Notes: generated from the sequence alone by a model not told the origin. DNA of 64,000 bases from Nocardioides islandensis (GCF_015352455.1 NZ_JADKPN010000010.1:62001-126000); one strand, 5' to 3'; shown: positions 35,118 to 45,906, numbered from the stretch's first letter. Numbers and translations: made by a program.

Positions 35118-36167
35118 ATGACGTGTCACCCGCGCCGGCGCCCGATGGGGTCCGGCCTCTCCCTGGTGGCCGCGACCGCGGCCACCCTGCTGTTCCAGGC
35201 GGCTGCACGAGCGGACGTCGCTCCGATCGAGCCCGCCTCGCTGGCCCGGGGACCGGAGCCGCAGGTGGCCTACGTGGTCCACGACGTCATCCGCGACGGC
35301 GACCTGAGGATCCCGGTCTCGCGCAAGGGCAAGCACGACGCGCTGTGGGAGGTCACCGGCGGCTACGTCCTGCGAGACGTCAACGTGGCCCCGGGGAGCA
35401 GGACGCGCCTGACGTTCGTCAGCGACACCGGCGAGCGGCGCGAGATCGCCCGGTCCCGGGAGCTGATGACCGTCACGATCTCGGCCGACGGTCGCCGCAT
35501 CGCCTACCAGAGGACGGTCAGCCGGACCGGCGAGCTGACCGTCGTCACGGTCGAGGACCCGCGCACCGGGCGCATCCTGGCGCGGCAGCGGTTCCGGTTG
35601 GCCGTCGTGGTGGCACTCGATGCAGGTCGCGTGCTCCTGGGGATGCGCACCAACTGGCGGGACCCGGCGTCGGTCTGGTGGCACTACCGGACCGGCCGGA
35701 TCCAGCGCTGGTACGACCAGGCCGCGGTGAGGGCCGACGTCCCGCACGGCCGGGTCGTGTTCGACTGGCCGGGCGGAGGTGAGTTCTGCACGAGGGTCGC
35801 CGCGTTGTCGCACCCCAGGCACACCCTGTGGCGCAGCTGCCGGATGATGCCGCACCAGTGGTCACCGGACGGAGCTCGCGCCCTGGCCACCCACGCCTAC
35901 TTCGACGCTCGAGGCACCACCAGGTGGTGGGTGATCGGTGGCAGCTCGCCTGCACGAGAGCTGACGATCGCCGGACGTCTCGACTGGCACGCGGTGTGGG
36001 AGGACGACGACCACTTCCTCACCCTGGCGCAGGGTGACGACGGGCTGGCCGCCATCGTCCGCTGCGACCTGAGCGGGTCCTGCGAGCGCGCGAGCCGGAC
36101 CTGGACGATGCCGCTCGACCCGGACCTCTACTACACCTCACCCCCGGTGACCCTGGCCGAGGAGTGA
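35118..36167 (+). CDS. Secreted protein, possible beta-propeller (TolB-like)
   Basis: 349 residues from ATG 35118 with GGGAGGAA ribosome site. Signal peptide MTCHPRRRPMGSGLSLVAAT with cleavage near ARA-DV. The rest alternates strand-rich blocks with repeated ISADGRRIAY, GARALATHAY and WEDDDHFLTLAQ segments, suggestive of beta-propeller blades as in TolB/WD40-like exported proteins. Four cysteines in the second half (EFCTRV, RSCRMM, VRCDLSGSCE) could pair. No enzyme motif is seen. A GTATGAG-loop hairpin starts 13 bases after the stop. Confidence 0.75.
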   Translation: MTCHPRRRPMGSGLSLVAATAATLLFQAAARADVAPIEPASLARGPEPQVAYVVHDVIRDGDLRIPVSRKGKHDALWEVTGGYVLRDVNVAPGSRTRLTFVSDTGERREIARSRELMTVTISADGRRIAYQRTVSRTGELTVVTVEDPRTGRILARQRFRLAVVVALDAGRVLLGMRTNWRDPASVWWHYRTGRIQRWYDQAAVRADVPHGRVVFDWPGGGEFCTRVAALSHPRHTLWRSCRMMPHQWSPDGARALATHAYFDARGTTRWWVIGGSSPARELTIAGRLDWHAVWEDDDHFLTLAQGDDGLAAIVRCDLSGSCERASRTWTMPLDPDLYYTSPPVTLAEE

Positions 36168-36180
36168 TCCCGAATTGGCG

Positions 36181-36215
36181 AAGGGCCCTTGAGAGTATGA
36201 GTCGCAAGGGCCCTT
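36181..36215 (+). terminator. Hairpin with GTATGAG loop (copy 3)
   Basis: AAGGGCCCTTG pairs with CAAGGGCCCTT (11 bp), then one mismatch, two pairs (GA/TC) and the loop GTATGAG at 36195-36201. TTCTGT follows. It is the terminator candidate of the secreted propeller-like gene and shares its loop with the hairpins at 20227 and 25090. Confidence 0.75.
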
Positions 36216-36556
36216 CTGTGATCGGTACCGGTGACGTTCCCGATCGGCGACTCTTGCTCGCTGGTCCCGGTGGCCTCGTCACCCTGCCACCGCGAAGGAT
36301 TGCTCCTCCGTGTAGACCTTCTCCTCCGAGTCGTCCGATCCCCCTCGCGGGGTTTCGTGAGGACAGTTCTACGCCGTACCGCTCGAGGCCACCAGGGACT
36401 TTGGTCCCGAGCTCGTCGGACGTGCCCTGAGGTCTGAGGAGCGGACGGCGGGGACCGGGGCTTCGACTGCGGCGTGCGAGTCGTGGTCGCGCCGGGCTCC
36501 CCCCTGTGTGCCAGGCACGTGACCTGCGGTGCCTCGCGCCTCCGCCGTCCGTGCCC
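36216..36556. other. Gene-free stretch containing an orphan DosR-type box
   Basis: 340 bases between the hairpin and the phosphoribosyltransferase stop. No frame on either strand looks coding. A perfect DosR-like box lies at 36395-36408. A decayed gene or a small RNA driven by that box is possible, but neither can be shown. Confidence 0.5.
36395..36408. promoter_or_regulatory. DosR/DevR-type box (orphan)
   Basis: GGGACTTTGGTCCC has perfect GGGAC/GTCCC arms around four bases and is the closest match in the window to the mycobacterial DosR consensus GGGACTNNNGTCCC-like core. No annotated gene starts within 150 bases on either side. Confidence 0.6.
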
Positions 36557-37279
36557 TCATTCCACGACCCCGGCCACGGAGCGACTAGGGCCATTGGCCC
36601 TGTCTTCGAGGACCAGGGACCGACGCCGTGGAGCGACATGGGCGTCATCATCGAGCTCGTCGAGCAGCGCCCGTACCTCCTCGTCGGTGGTCGGCGAGAA
36701 GTCGCGGTAGTAGTCGCCGACCGCGCGGAATCCCACGGGCGCTGCACAACAGACCAGCTCGTCGGCGGCGAGCTCGGCTGCCGTGGTGCCGGCAGGCGCC
36801 ACGGGGCTGGCCACGACGATCCTGGTCGCCCCGAGGCGGCGGGCGACCTCACAAGCGGCTCGCGCCGTGGACCCGGTGGCGATCCCGTCGTCCACGACGA
36901 CCGCGACCCGGCCGTCCAGCGGCACTCTGGCTCGTCCGCTGCGCAAGGACACGACCCGCGCCTCCAGCACGACACGCTCACGTCGCTCGACCTCCCGGAC
37001 CTGCGCCTCGGACAGGCCGGCGCGCGCGACCACATCGGGATCGAGGACCCGGATCCCACCCTCGCCGATCGCGCCCATCGCGTACTCCGGATGGCGCGGC
37101 ACCCCGAGCTTGCGGACCACCACGACGTCCAGTGGGGCGTCCAGCGAGCGGGCGACCTGGTAGGCGACAGGCACGCCACCGCGTGGCAGGCCGAGGACCA
37201 CGACCTCACTGCCGCGCAGGTGCGCCAGCCGGTCCGCCAGGCACCTGCCGGCGTGATGACGGTCCAGGAACATCGACAT
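36557..37279 (-). CDS. Phosphoribosyltransferase domain protein (dormancy-regulon type)
   Basis: 240 residues. The PRPP-binding loop is VAVVVDDGIATGSTARAA, preceded by VVVLGLPRGGVPVAYQVA and VRKLGVPRHPEYAMGAIGEG. This is the stand-alone phosphoribosyltransferase family whose mycobacterial member Rv0571c belongs to the DosR dormancy regulon. The reaction is not known. The start is 80 bases from the DosR-type box at 37359 that it shares with the divergent VOC gene. Near its 3' end the coding sequence contains a GGGCCATTGGCCC palindrome. An ATG two codons later (37273) is an alternative start. Confidence 0.88.
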   Translation of the reverse strand: MSMFLDRHHAGRCLADRLAHLRGSEVVVLGLPRGGVPVAYQVARSLDAPLDVVVVRKLGVPRHPEYAMGAIGEGGIRVLDPDVVARAGLSEAQVREVERRERVVLEARVVSLRSGRARVPLDGRVAVVVDDGIATGSTARAACEVARRLGATRIVVASPVAPAGTTAAELAADELVCCAAPVGFRAVGDYYRDFSPTTDEEVRALLDELDDDAHVAPRRRSLVLEDRANGPSRSVAGVVE

Positions 37280-37358
37280 CGCGCATCACCTCCGCCCTGT
37301 CCGAGGAGCATCCCGCTCCGGCCGTTGCGACTGCACCGGTCGCAAGCACCGAACGCTC

Positions 37359-37372
37359 GGGACCATGGACCC
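37359..37372. promoter_or_regulatory. DosR/DevR-type box between phosphoribosyltransferase and VOC genes
   Basis: GGGACCATGGACCC lies between divergent starts at 37279 and 37433, 60 bases before the VOC ATG. It differs in two bases from the box at 45948, which has the same spacing to its gene. Shared position and sequence support a functional site. Confidence 0.65.
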
Positions 37373-37432
37373 TGGAGCGCCGCGACAGGCCGCGAAACGA
37401 TGGATCATCGGCAACCGATTGAGGAGGCGCGC

Positions 37433-37828
37433 ATGTCCAGAGTGGTGCACTTCGAGATCCAGGCTGACGACCTCGAGCGAGCGAAGGCGTTCTACACCGC
37501 CGTCTTCGACTGGTCGTTCCTCGACTACGGGGAGTTCATGGACACGCCCTACTGGGGGATCGTGACCGGCCCGGACGACGAGCCAGGGATCAACGGGGGC
37601 CTGCTCCAGCGGTCTGCCCCGGCGCCGAGCGACGGCCACGGAGCCAACGGCTTCGTCTGCACGATGGGCGTCGACGACTACGACAAGACCGAGCAGCGCA
37701 TCCTCGACGCCGGTGGCCACGTCGTCCTCCCGAAGGCGGCCCTCACCGGGCTGGCCTGGCAGGGCTACTACCTCGACCCCGAGGGCAACACGTTCGGCAT
37801 CCACCAGCCCGACCCAGCGGCCGCATAG
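37433..37828 (+). CDS. VOC family protein
   Basis: 131 residues with GAGGAGG ribosome site. Glyoxalase/bleomycin-resistance fold in two modules: MSRVVHFEIQADDLERAKAF, then NGFVCTMGVDDYDKTEQRIL and YYLDPEGNTFGIHQPDP at the end. It resembles the actinobacterial VOC proteins seen among hypoxia-induced genes; the ligand is unknown. It is divergent from the phosphoribosyltransferase across a DosR-type box and convergent to the acyl carrier protein gene. Confidence 0.9.
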   Translation: MSRVVHFEIQADDLERAKAFYTAVFDWSFLDYGEFMDTPYWGIVTGPDDEPGINGGLLQRSAPAPSDGHGANGFVCTMGVDDYDKTEQRILDAGGHVVLPKAALTGLAWQGYYLDPEGNTFGIHQPDPAAA

Positions 37829-37852
37829 TCGTCAGGTCGAAGGCTTGGTCCC

Positions 37853-38107
37853 TCAGCCGCCGGTCAGGAAGCCGACGCAGGTCCGCATCGTCACCAGGTG
37901 CTCGTAGTCGTTCTCGGTGATGCCCACGCCGCTGCGCTGCGACAGGGTCTCGACGAAGGACAGGAAGTCGAGTGAGTCGAGCTCGAACTCCGCGCGCAGC
38001 GGGACGTCGTCGCCGACCGCGTCCAGGTCGGCGTCCGGCACGATCCGTTGGATCGCCTCGGCCACCAGGGTGCGGGCCTCGGCGTCGGTCAGGGTGCTGT
38101 TGGTCAT
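37853..38107 (-). CDS. Acyl carrier protein
   Basis: 84 residues from ATG 38107, which overlaps the E2 stop (ATGA). The phosphopantetheine site is FELDSLDFLSFVE, with Ser in the DSL motif, preceded by a four-helix ACP pattern (EAIQRIVPDADLDAVGDD). It would carry acyl groups as thioesters. Its place as last gene of an acetyl-CoA synthetase/2-oxoacid dehydrogenase operon is unusual: no ketosynthase or transferase is near. It may receive acyl units made by the operon or serve lipoate/octanoate metabolism; both are inferences. Confidence 0.9.
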   Translation of the reverse strand: MTNSTLTDAEARTLVAEAIQRIVPDADLDAVGDDVPLRAEFELDSLDFLSFVETLSQRSGVGITENDYEHLVTMRTCVGFLTGG

Positions 38108-39498
38108 AGCTCCTCCGGGTGCTGCAGGTGATGGTCGACAGCGGTCAGGAAACGCCCCCCGGTCATGGCATCGGTCGCTCGATGGTCGCCGGAGAGCGTC
38201 ATGGTCACGATGGGGCGTACGCCGAGCAGTCCGTCGACCGCCCACGGCCGTTCGGCGATCCGGCCGAAGCCCACCAGCGCGACCTGCGGGGGGTAGATCA
38301 CGCCGACGACGGATTCCACGCCCTGCTCACCGAGGTTGGTCACCGTCAGGGTGCCCTCGGTCAGCTCGCGACCGCGCAGCCGCCCTCCTCGTGCCCGTGT
38401 CACCAGGTCCTTCATCGTCGCCATCAGCTCGTCGAGCTCGAGCGAGGCGGCGTCGAGGATCGCCGGCGTCACCAGACCACCGCCGCGCAGGGACACCGCA
38501 ACTCCCAGGTGCACCTGGGAGGCAGCCTGGAACCCGTCGTCCACCCAGTAGCCGTTGACCTCCGGCACCTCCGTCGCGGCCAGCGCGGTGGCCTTCAGCA
38601 GGAGCGCTGCCGGGACCAGCCGCTCGGTGATCGACAGGGTGCGGTTGCGCTCGTGCAACCACTCGGTGGCGCGCGCCAGGTCGACGGTCGTGGACAGGTA
38701 GTAGTGCGGGATCTCCCGCTTCGAGCGGGCCATCAAGGTCGCGATCGCCGCCCTCATCCGGTCCTGGCGGGGCGGCGCGGCCACCGCCTCGCTCGGCGTC
38801 GGCGCCGCCGCGGGCTCCGTCCGGGCCGTCGTGGCGGGCGCCGGCTGCTCACCGGGGGATGCCGCGCGCACCTCGGCGGCCGTCACCGGCTCGCCGTTCG
38901 AGTGGCGAAGGGCCTCGAGGTCGATGCCGAGGTCTGCTGCCAGCTTGCGTGCGTACGGCGTCGCGCGCACGGCCGCCGTCCGGAGCACGGTGGGGGCCGG
39001 CTCCTCGTGGGCGGTCTCGACCGTCCCGGCTGCGCGCAACACGTCCTCGCGCGTGATGGTGCCGTCGCGTCCGGAGCCACGGACCGTGGTGAGGTCGACC
39101 CCGCGCTCGTGGGCCAGCCGGCGCACCAGGGGTGAGTGCACGTGCGGCGCCTGGCCCTCGCGGGGTGGCTCGGCGGCGGCGGGGGCCGGAGCGGGCTCGG
39201 GCGCAGGCTCAGGAGCAGCCTCAGGAGTGGGCTCGGGTGCGGCCGCCGGAGCCGGCGTGGCCCCGTCCGGTTCGATCGTCGCCAGCGGCCCTCCCACCGG
39301 CACGACGGTCCCGGGTTCGACCAGGAGCTCGGCGACGACACCGTCCAGGAAGGTCTCCACCTCGATCGCGGCCTTGGCGGTGTCGACGACGGCGACGATG
39401 TCGCCCTTGTGCACCGTGTCGCCGGGATGGACGAGCCACTCCAGCAGGGTGCCTTCGTCCATGTCGGCGCCCAGCGAGGGCATCGTGAACGAGGCCAT
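38104..39498 (-). CDS. 2-oxoacid dehydrogenase E2 (dihydrolipoamide acyltransferase)
   Basis: 464 residues. Lipoyl domain 1-78 with the lipoylated lysine in [10 protein letters not shown] (Lys42). An Ala/Pro-rich linker follows, then two peripheral-subunit-binding domains, 120-155 ([20 protein letters not shown]) and 179-212 ([20 protein letters not shown]), where most E2 chains have one. The catalytic acyltransferase domain runs from about 245 to the end with GDHRATDA (His439, Asp443). It transfers the acyl group from E1-bound TPP to CoA. It starts three bases after the E1-beta stop. No E3 (dihydrolipoamide dehydrogenase) gene is in the operon. Confidence 0.93.
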   Translation of the reverse strand: MASFTMPSLGADMDEGTLLEWLVHPGDTVHKGDIVAVVDTAKAAIEVETFLDGVVAELLVEPGTVVPVGGPLATIEPDGATPAPAAAPEPTPEAAPEPAPEPAPAPAAAEPPREGQAPHVHSPLVRRLAHERGVDLTTVRGSGRDGTITREDVLRAAGTVETAHEEPAPTVLRTAAVRATPYARKLAADLGIDLEALRHSNGEPVTAAEVRAASPGEQPAPATTARTEPAAAPTPSEAVAAPPRQDRMRAAIATLMARSKREIPHYYLSTTVDLARATEWLHERNRTLSITERLVPAALLLKATALAATEVPEVNGYWVDDGFQAASQVHLGVAVSLRGGGLVTPAILDAASLELDELMATMKDLVTRARGGRLRGRELTEGTLTVTNLGEQGVESVVGVIYPPQVALVGFGRIAERPWAVDGLLGVRPIVTMTLSGDHRATDAMTGGRFLTAVDHHLQHPEEL

Positions 39499-39501
39499 GG
39501 C

Positions 39502-40500
39502 TCAGACCGCCACTGGCCGCATCGCGCGGCGGGCGGCCGCGGCGATGGTGTCGGGCTGGGGCAGCGCGGCGTCCTCGAGGTGCTTGGGGTACGGCATCGG
39601 CACCTCGGCCGTGCAGACCCGTTCGACCGGCGCCTCGAGGTCGTACAGTGCCTGCTCCATGATCCGGGCGCTGATCTCCGCGGAGAGGCTGCCGCTGCGC
39701 CAGCCCTCGTCGACGACCACCGCCCGGTGGGTACGCCGGACGGATCCGACGAACGTCTCGTCGTCGAGCGGTCGCAGGGTCCGCAGGTCGACGACCTCGG
39801 CCGAGATGCCGTCGGCGGCGAGGAGGTCGGCGGCCTCGAGCGTCTTGCCGAGGGTCCCGCCGTAGGTGATCAGCGTGACGTCGTCGCCCGGGCGGCGGAC
39901 GACGGCGCGGTCGATGTCGACGGCCCCGGCGTCGGCCGCCAGCGTGCCCTTCATGTTGTAGAGCGAGCCGTGCTCGAAGATGAGCACCGGGTCCGGGTCG
40001 CGCAGCGCGGTGGGGAGCATGCCGCGCGCGTCCTCCAGGGTGGCCGGCGCGAGGATCCGCAGGCCGGGGATGTGGGCGTACCAGCCCTCCAGGCTGTGCG
40101 AGTGCTGCGCGGCGAGCTGACGCCCCGCGCCGGTCGTCATCCGGATCACCAGCGGCACGTTGAACTGCCCGCCGGACATGTGCAGCAGCGACGCGGCGTT
40201 GTTCATGATCTGGTCGAGCGCGAGCAGGCTGAAGTTGACGGTCATGATCTCGACGATCGGGCGCATCCCACCCAGAGCGGCACCGATGCCGGCTCCGACG
40301 AACGCCGACTCCGACAGCGGGGTGTCGCGGATCCGTTCGGGCCCGAACTCCTCGAGCAGGCCGAGGCTGACGGCGAAGCAGCCGCCGTAGCTGCCGACGT
40401 CCTCCCCCATCAGGAAGACCCGCTCGTCCTCCGACAGCGCCTCCCGAAGGGCGGCGCGCAGCGCCTCGCGGTAGGTGGTCTCCACCAGGGTGGCGGTCAT
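39502..40500 (-). CDS. 2-oxoacid dehydrogenase E1 component, beta subunit
   Basis: 332 residues. [20 protein letters not shown], then [40 protein letters not shown] and [20 protein letters not shown] are conserved in E1-beta subunits of pyruvate/acetoin-type dehydrogenases; the transketolase C-terminal domain ends it ([20 protein letters not shown]). It forms the alpha2-beta2 TPP enzyme with the upstream-encoded alpha subunit; its ATG overlaps that gene's stop by four bases. Confidence 0.94.
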   Translation of the reverse strand: MTATLVETTYREALRAALREALSEDERVFLMGEDVGSYGGCFAVSLGLLEEFGPERIRDTPLSESAFVGAGIGAALGGMRPIVEIMTVNFSLLALDQIMNNAASLLHMSGGQFNVPLVIRMTTGAGRQLAAQHSHSLEGWYAHIPGLRILAPATLEDARGMLPTALRDPDPVLIFEHGSLYNMKGTLAADAGAVDIDRAVVRRPGDDVTLITYGGTLGKTLEAADLLAADGISAEVVDLRTLRPLDDETFVGSVRRTHRAVVVDEGWRSGSLSAEISARIMEQALYDLEAPVERVCTAEVPMPYPKHLEDAALPQPDTIAAAARRAMRPVAV

Positions 40501-41521
40501 GTCCTGCTCCCCTCCGCCTCGCGGTCGGACGTGACGAACCGCGTCAGGCTCTCGACCGGCTCGATCGGCGCCGCCTCCGCTGCGTCGACGGCCGCCGCGA
40601 CCAGGCCGGCGACCTCGTCACGGGTCGCCTCCAGGTCGGCGTCGTCGAGCTGCCCGGCCGCCCGCATCGTGGCGACCAGCGCGTCGATCGGGTCGTGCTC
40701 CTTCCAGTGCTCGATCTCGACCTTCTCGCGGTAGCGATCGGGGTCGTACATCGAGTGCGCGCGGAACCGGAACGTGCGCAGCTCCAGGAAGTGCGGCCCG
40801 GCCCCGCCACGGATGGCCTCGACGGCCCGGCGCGCGGCGGACTCCACGGCGAACACGTCCATGCCGTCGACTGGCCAGGCGGCCAGTCCGTAGGACTCGG
40901 CACGCAGGGCCAGGTCGGTCTGGGCGTGCTCCTTGGCGATCGCCGTGCCCATCGCGTACAGGTTGTTCTCGCAGCAGAACAGCACCGGCAGCCTCCAGAG
41001 GGTCGCCAGGTTGAGCGCCTCGTGGAACTCTCCCTCGGCGGCGGCACCCTCCCCGAAGAAGCAGACGGTCACCCGGTCGCGGTGCTGCAGCTTGTCGGCC
41101 AGGGCCAGACCGATCGCCAGGGGGATGCCGGCCGCGACGACGGCGTTGCCGCCGACGAAGTGCCGTGAGCTGTCGAAGAGGTGCATCGACCCGCCTCGGC
41201 CGCCGCTGCACCCCGACTGCTTGCCGAACATCTCGGCCATCAGGGAGTCCACCGGGAGTCCGCGGGCCAGCGCGTGCCCGTGCTCCCGGTACGTCGACAC
41301 GACGGCGTCGTCGGGACCCAGCGCCGCCATCACCCCGGTGGCGACAGCCTCCTCGCCGACGTACAGGTGCACGAAGCCGCGGATCCGGGCCGCGCTGTAG
41401 AGCTCGGCACACGCTTCCTCGAAGCGCCGGATCAGCAGCATGGTGCGCAGGAGCTCGCGACGGTGCGCGGCCTCCGGTGTGGACTGCTCGGGCTCGGCGG
41501 CGACGGCCGCACGGCGGGCGT

Positions 41522-41525
<4 letters not shown>
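40497..41525 (-). CDS. 2-oxoacid dehydrogenase E1 component, alpha subunit
   Basis: 342 residues from ATG 41525, overlapping the synthetase stop (ATGA). TPP-binding motif [20 protein letters not shown], ending [11 protein letters not shown]1-alpha blocks [34 protein letters not shown] and GGSMHLFD also match. The regulatory serine region [14 protein letters not shown] is typical of pyruvate or acetoin dehydrogenase E1-alpha. It decarboxylates the 2-oxoacid and, with E1-beta, reductively acylates lipoate on E2. Pyruvate is the likeliest substrate given the adjacent acetyl-CoA synthetase. Confidence 0.94.
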
Positions 41526-43279
<1,754 letters not shown>

Positions 43280-43328
43280 GGCGCGCCTCCTCGCGGTCAG
43301 TCTCGGCCGGAGCAACACCTTCGTTGTA

Positions 43329-43342
43329 GGGCAGAAGGTCCC
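43329..43342. promoter_or_regulatory. DosR/DevR-type box upstream of the acetyl-CoA synthetase operon
   Basis: On the minus strand GGGACCTTCTGCCC, matching GGGAC-N4-NGCCC, 50 bases before the synthetase ATG at 43279. Spacing is similar to the boxes at 37359 and 45948. The right half-site is weaker than in those. Confidence 0.55.
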
Positions 43343-43456
43343 CGCTTCGAGTGCCTCCGGCCGGGATGGAGGACCGGTGGACCTGCGTCGCACGGGGTCC
43401 TCGAACCGGGACCAACGCCTCTGGGCGCAGCGGTCCCGGCTCGTCACCATCGCCTC

Positions 43457-43906
43457 ATGACCGTGCTTCGACGGGCCGCCGTCGTGGGTGCACTCGCCGT
43501 CGCCCTGCTCGTGCCGAACGCGGCTCCGGCGCAGACCCCTCCCACCACCCGTGCCACCGCGACGACGACCGTGCGCCACTGGCCGAGCTTCATGATGCCG
43601 TCGCGGAACATCGCCTGCCTGTTCAACTCCGCGAAGCTGCGCTGCGACATCCTCTCCGGGCTCGAGCCGGAGCCGAAGGGCCCGTGCGACTTCTTCTGGA
43701 AGGGCGTCATGCTGCCTGCCACCGGCAGAGCCTCGTTCCTCTGCATCATCGACACGGTGTACGACGAGAACGCGCCGGTGCTGGGTTACGGGACGACGTG
43801 GCGGCGCGACGGAGTCACCTGCCGGTCACGGCGGACCGGTCTGCGGTGCCACAACCGGGACGGACACGGCTTCCTGCTGTCCCGGCGGCTGTCCAAGAAG
43901 TGGTGA
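43457..43906 (+). CDS. DUF6636-like secreted protein
   Basis: 149 residues from ATG 43457. Signal peptide [20 protein letters not shown], cleavage near APA-QT. The mature region, [20 protein letters not shown], then [20 protein letters not shown] and [16 protein letters not shown], is that of DUF6636-like exported proteins of actinobacteria; six cysteines suggest three disulfides. Function unknown. It is divergent from the synthetase operon and could share its regulatory region. Confidence 0.8.
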   Translation: MTVLRRAAVVGALAVALLVPNAAPAQTPPTTRATATTTVRHWPSFMMPSRNIACLFNSAKLRCDILSGLEPEPKGPCDFFWKGVMLPATGRASFLCIIDTVYDENAPVLGYGTTWRRDGVTCRSRRTGLRCHNRDGHGFLLSRRLSKKW

Positions 43907-43959
43907 CGGCGGCCTGCCCCACGGCACGGGCCGCCCGGACGAGAGCGTCCTCGCGCGGC

Positions 43960-44340
43960 CTACTCCAGCCGAACCGTCCCCCGTCGCGCTGCGACGTGCC
44001 GCAGCACGTCGCGACGCAACAGGATCCGGGGACCGCAGTCGCACCAGGCGGGCAGCTCCTCGTCCACGGAGGGCGCCTCGGTCAAGAGGTCGACGTACTC
44101 CTCGCCGCCATGGCCGCCGTGCCTGCCGCTGTCGATGAAGTCCTTGCGCCCGTGGCCGTGCGGGCCCGTGCGGGCGACGTAGACCGGCCCCGCCTCGGTC
44201 CGGTACACGGCAGCCACGTGGTGGGCGTGGCGGCACTGGATGCTGAGCTGTTGTTGGTCCGAGCGGTGCGACCCCAGGGCGGCCAGGGCCTGCCTGGCCG
44301 ACTCCTCACGCCGTACCGATCCCGACTTCGAGCCTGACAC
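43960..44340 (-). CDS. Hypothetical protein with Cys/His clusters
   Basis: 126 residues from GTG 44340, chosen for the GGAGGAGG ribosome site (an ATG 20 codons earlier lacks one). Cys and His occur in QCRHAHHVAAVY and PAWCDCGPRILLRR, hinting at a zinc or metal site. A middle segment GHGRKDFIDSGRHGGHGGEE is His/Gly-rich. There is no signal peptide or membrane helix. No family is recognised. It follows the membrane protein gene on the same strand, with a 20-bp inverted repeat in the 56-bp gap. Confidence 0.65.
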   Translation of the reverse strand: MSGSKSGSVRREESARQALAALGSHRSDQQQLSIQCRHAHHVAAVYRTEAGPVYVARTGPHGHGRKDFIDSGRHGGHGGEEYVDLLTEAPSVDEELPAWCDCGPRILLRRDVLRHVAARRGTVRLE

Positions 44341-44366
44341 TGTCCTCCTCCTCCCACATCGCCCAA

Positions 44367-44386
44367 CGGTCCGGCCTGCCGGACCG
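44367..44386. promoter_or_regulatory. 20-bp inverted repeat between two minus-strand genes
   Basis: CGGTCCGGC and GCCGGACCG are exact 9-base arms around CT. It lies 10 bases downstream of the membrane protein stop and 26 bases upstream of the next start. It can form a stem with only a two-base loop, so a protein-binding site is as likely as a terminator. Confidence 0.5.
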
Positions 44387-44396
44387 CTGAACACGA

Positions 44397-45497
44397 TCAC
44401 CCGGCTGTGACGACCGCGACGATGACCACCGCCACGACGAGCACGACGCCAGCGGCCACGAGGGCAGTCGTCCTCGGCAGCCGGCCCCAGTCACGTCCGG
44501 GCTCACGAGGCCGGTCGCGATGGCGCCGCGCCGTCCAGACCGCGGCGAGGACCAGCAGCAACCCCATGGCGAGCAGGACGAACGGCACGGCGTCGCTGTC
44601 CGGGAACCACTCGGTGGCGGCTGCGGGCAGCACCATCAGGGTGCCCATGGCTCCCACCGCCAGCAGCAGCAGGTCGCTCTGCAACACGGCCAGGGCCACG
44701 ACGAAGGCGACGGTCCCGATCGCCAGCACGAAGCCGGCGTTCGTGGGGAGCGTCATGCTGGCACTCACCACCATCGCGGCTGCCCCAAGTGGCAGCACGA
44801 CCAGCCGTGGCCGCAACAGCCCACCCCAGCCGAGCAGCAACCACGTGGCGGCCACGGTCCAGGCTCCGAGGCCGGGCAGCGAGTCGTGGCCGGGGGCGAC
44901 GTCGTTGACGAGGGATCCGGCCGTCACCATCAGCGCGACCATGGTGGCCATCTGCTGGGGCAGGTGGCGGTGGAGCCACCACAGCGCCGCGGCGCCCGCC
45001 GCCGTGCCGGCACTGGCCAACGCCGCGGCGTCCGCCTCGTCCAGGTCGAGGATGTCGGCGGTCAGCAGCGCCAGGAACCCTGCGAACGCCCCCGTCGCGG
45101 CGAGCCACAGCACCGAGCGGAGCCGCACCCCTACGTCACCTCGCTGCACCGACGTCGCGAATCCGGCGCCCAGCAGGGCCGCGCTCGCCAGGGCGACGAC
45201 CGTGGCCCTGACACCGTCGGACAGGTCGGACCAGTAGAGGTTCATGATCAGGATCGAGCTCACCAGCACCACGACACCGCCGATGTAGCCGAGGGCCTCC
45301 ATCGCGACCGTCGAGGGCCTCCGCCGGTGCGCGTCCGGCGGTGGCCCGTCCAGGGTGACCATCACGTCGTCGTACGACGTCATGCGGCGTGCTTGCTCCG
45401 GCGAGATGACGCCGGCCGCCACCCACTGCTCGACCAGCGACGACAGCGGTACGGGCGCGCGCGTCTCGTGCACCTCGGGGTCAACAGACGTGGTCAT
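44397..45497 (-). CDS. DUF2157-like polytopic membrane protein
   Basis: 366 residues. A soluble N-terminus of about 65 residues (LVEQWVAAGVISPEQARRMT, as in DUF2157) is followed by about ten hydrophobic helices to the C-terminus, one ending LVVAVVIVAVVTAG. The family has no assigned function; some members resemble membrane sensors or enzymes of the cell envelope. Upstream, 45556-45591 holds two imperfect DosR-like motifs 22 bases apart, which might place it in the same regulon as its neighbours. Confidence 0.78.
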   Translation of the reverse strand: MTTSVDPEVHETRAPVPLSSLVEQWVAAGVISPEQARRMTSYDDVMVTLDGPPPDAHRRRPSTVAMEALGYIGGVVVLVSSILIMNLYWSDLSDGVRATVVALASAALLGAGFATSVQRGDVGVRLRSVLWLAATGAFAGFLALLTADILDLDEADAAALASAGTAAGAAALWWLHRHLPQQMATMVALMVTAGSLVNDVAPGHDSLPGLGAWTVAATWLLLGWGGLLRPRLVVLPLGAAAMVVSASMTLPTNAGFVLAIGTVAFVVALAVLQSDLLLLAVGAMGTLMVLPAAATEWFPDSDAVPFVLLAMGLLLVLAAVWTARRHRDRPREPGRDWGRLPRTTALVAAGVVLVVAVVIVAVVTAG

Positions 45498-45555
45498 GAC
45501 GCCTCCCTCGGAAGAGCTCTCCTCTCACCGTGACTCCCTCAAGGCGCTGCTGCCA

Positions 45556-45591
45556 GGGCCCGAGGCCCCGACCCGTCGGGACCGTTGACGG
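45556..45591. promoter_or_regulatory. Two weak DosR-like motifs upstream of the DUF2157-like gene
   Basis: GGGCCCGAGGCCCC at 45556-45569 and a half-conserved GGGACCGTTGACGG at 45578-45591 have starts 22 bases apart, the spacing often seen for paired DosR sites. Each alone is too degenerate to trust. The rest of the gap 45498-45711 holds nothing clear. Confidence 0.3.
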
Positions 45592-45711
45592 GTAGTCGTG
45601 CCCGGCACGAGGTGGCGAAGGGCTCTGTCGCTCAGGCCCGTCACGAGGTAGGCAGAAGGCGTGTTCTCGGGGCGGCAGACGACCGGACCTCGGAACCACA
45701 GGAAGCGAACC

Positions 45712-45906
45712 ATGGCGAGCGCGCTGCTCCTCATTGCCACGTTCCATGCCGTGCTGTGGGTCTCGCTCGCGGTGCTGACCGTGCTGGAGCCACCTCATCC
45801 GGAGCGCAGGCTCGAGGCACTGGCCGGCCCCCCTGGCGTGATGCCTGACGTGCCTGCGGCCGAGTACGACGAGCACGACGCGGAACCGCTCCGCCCAGCC
45901 GCCTGA
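45712..45906 (+). CDS. Small single-pass membrane protein, 64 residues
   Basis: ATG at 45712 with AGGAAG ribosome site. Residues 3-25 form one membrane helix (SALLLIATFHAVLWVSLAVL); the tail is acidic and Pro-rich (GVMPDVPAAEYDEHDAEPLR). No family recognised. It lies inside the island of DosR-type boxes, with the next box 42 bases after its stop. Confidence 0.65.
   Translation: MASALLLIATFHAVLWVSLAVLTVLEPPHPERRLEALAGPPGVMPDVPAAEYDEHDAEPLRPAA

Noticed and set aside
36587..36601. AGGGCCATTGGCCCT palindrome resembling a DosR-type site
   Set aside because: It lies inside the coding end of the phosphoribosyltransferase and lacks the GGGAC/GTCCC arms; kept only as a remark in that gene.
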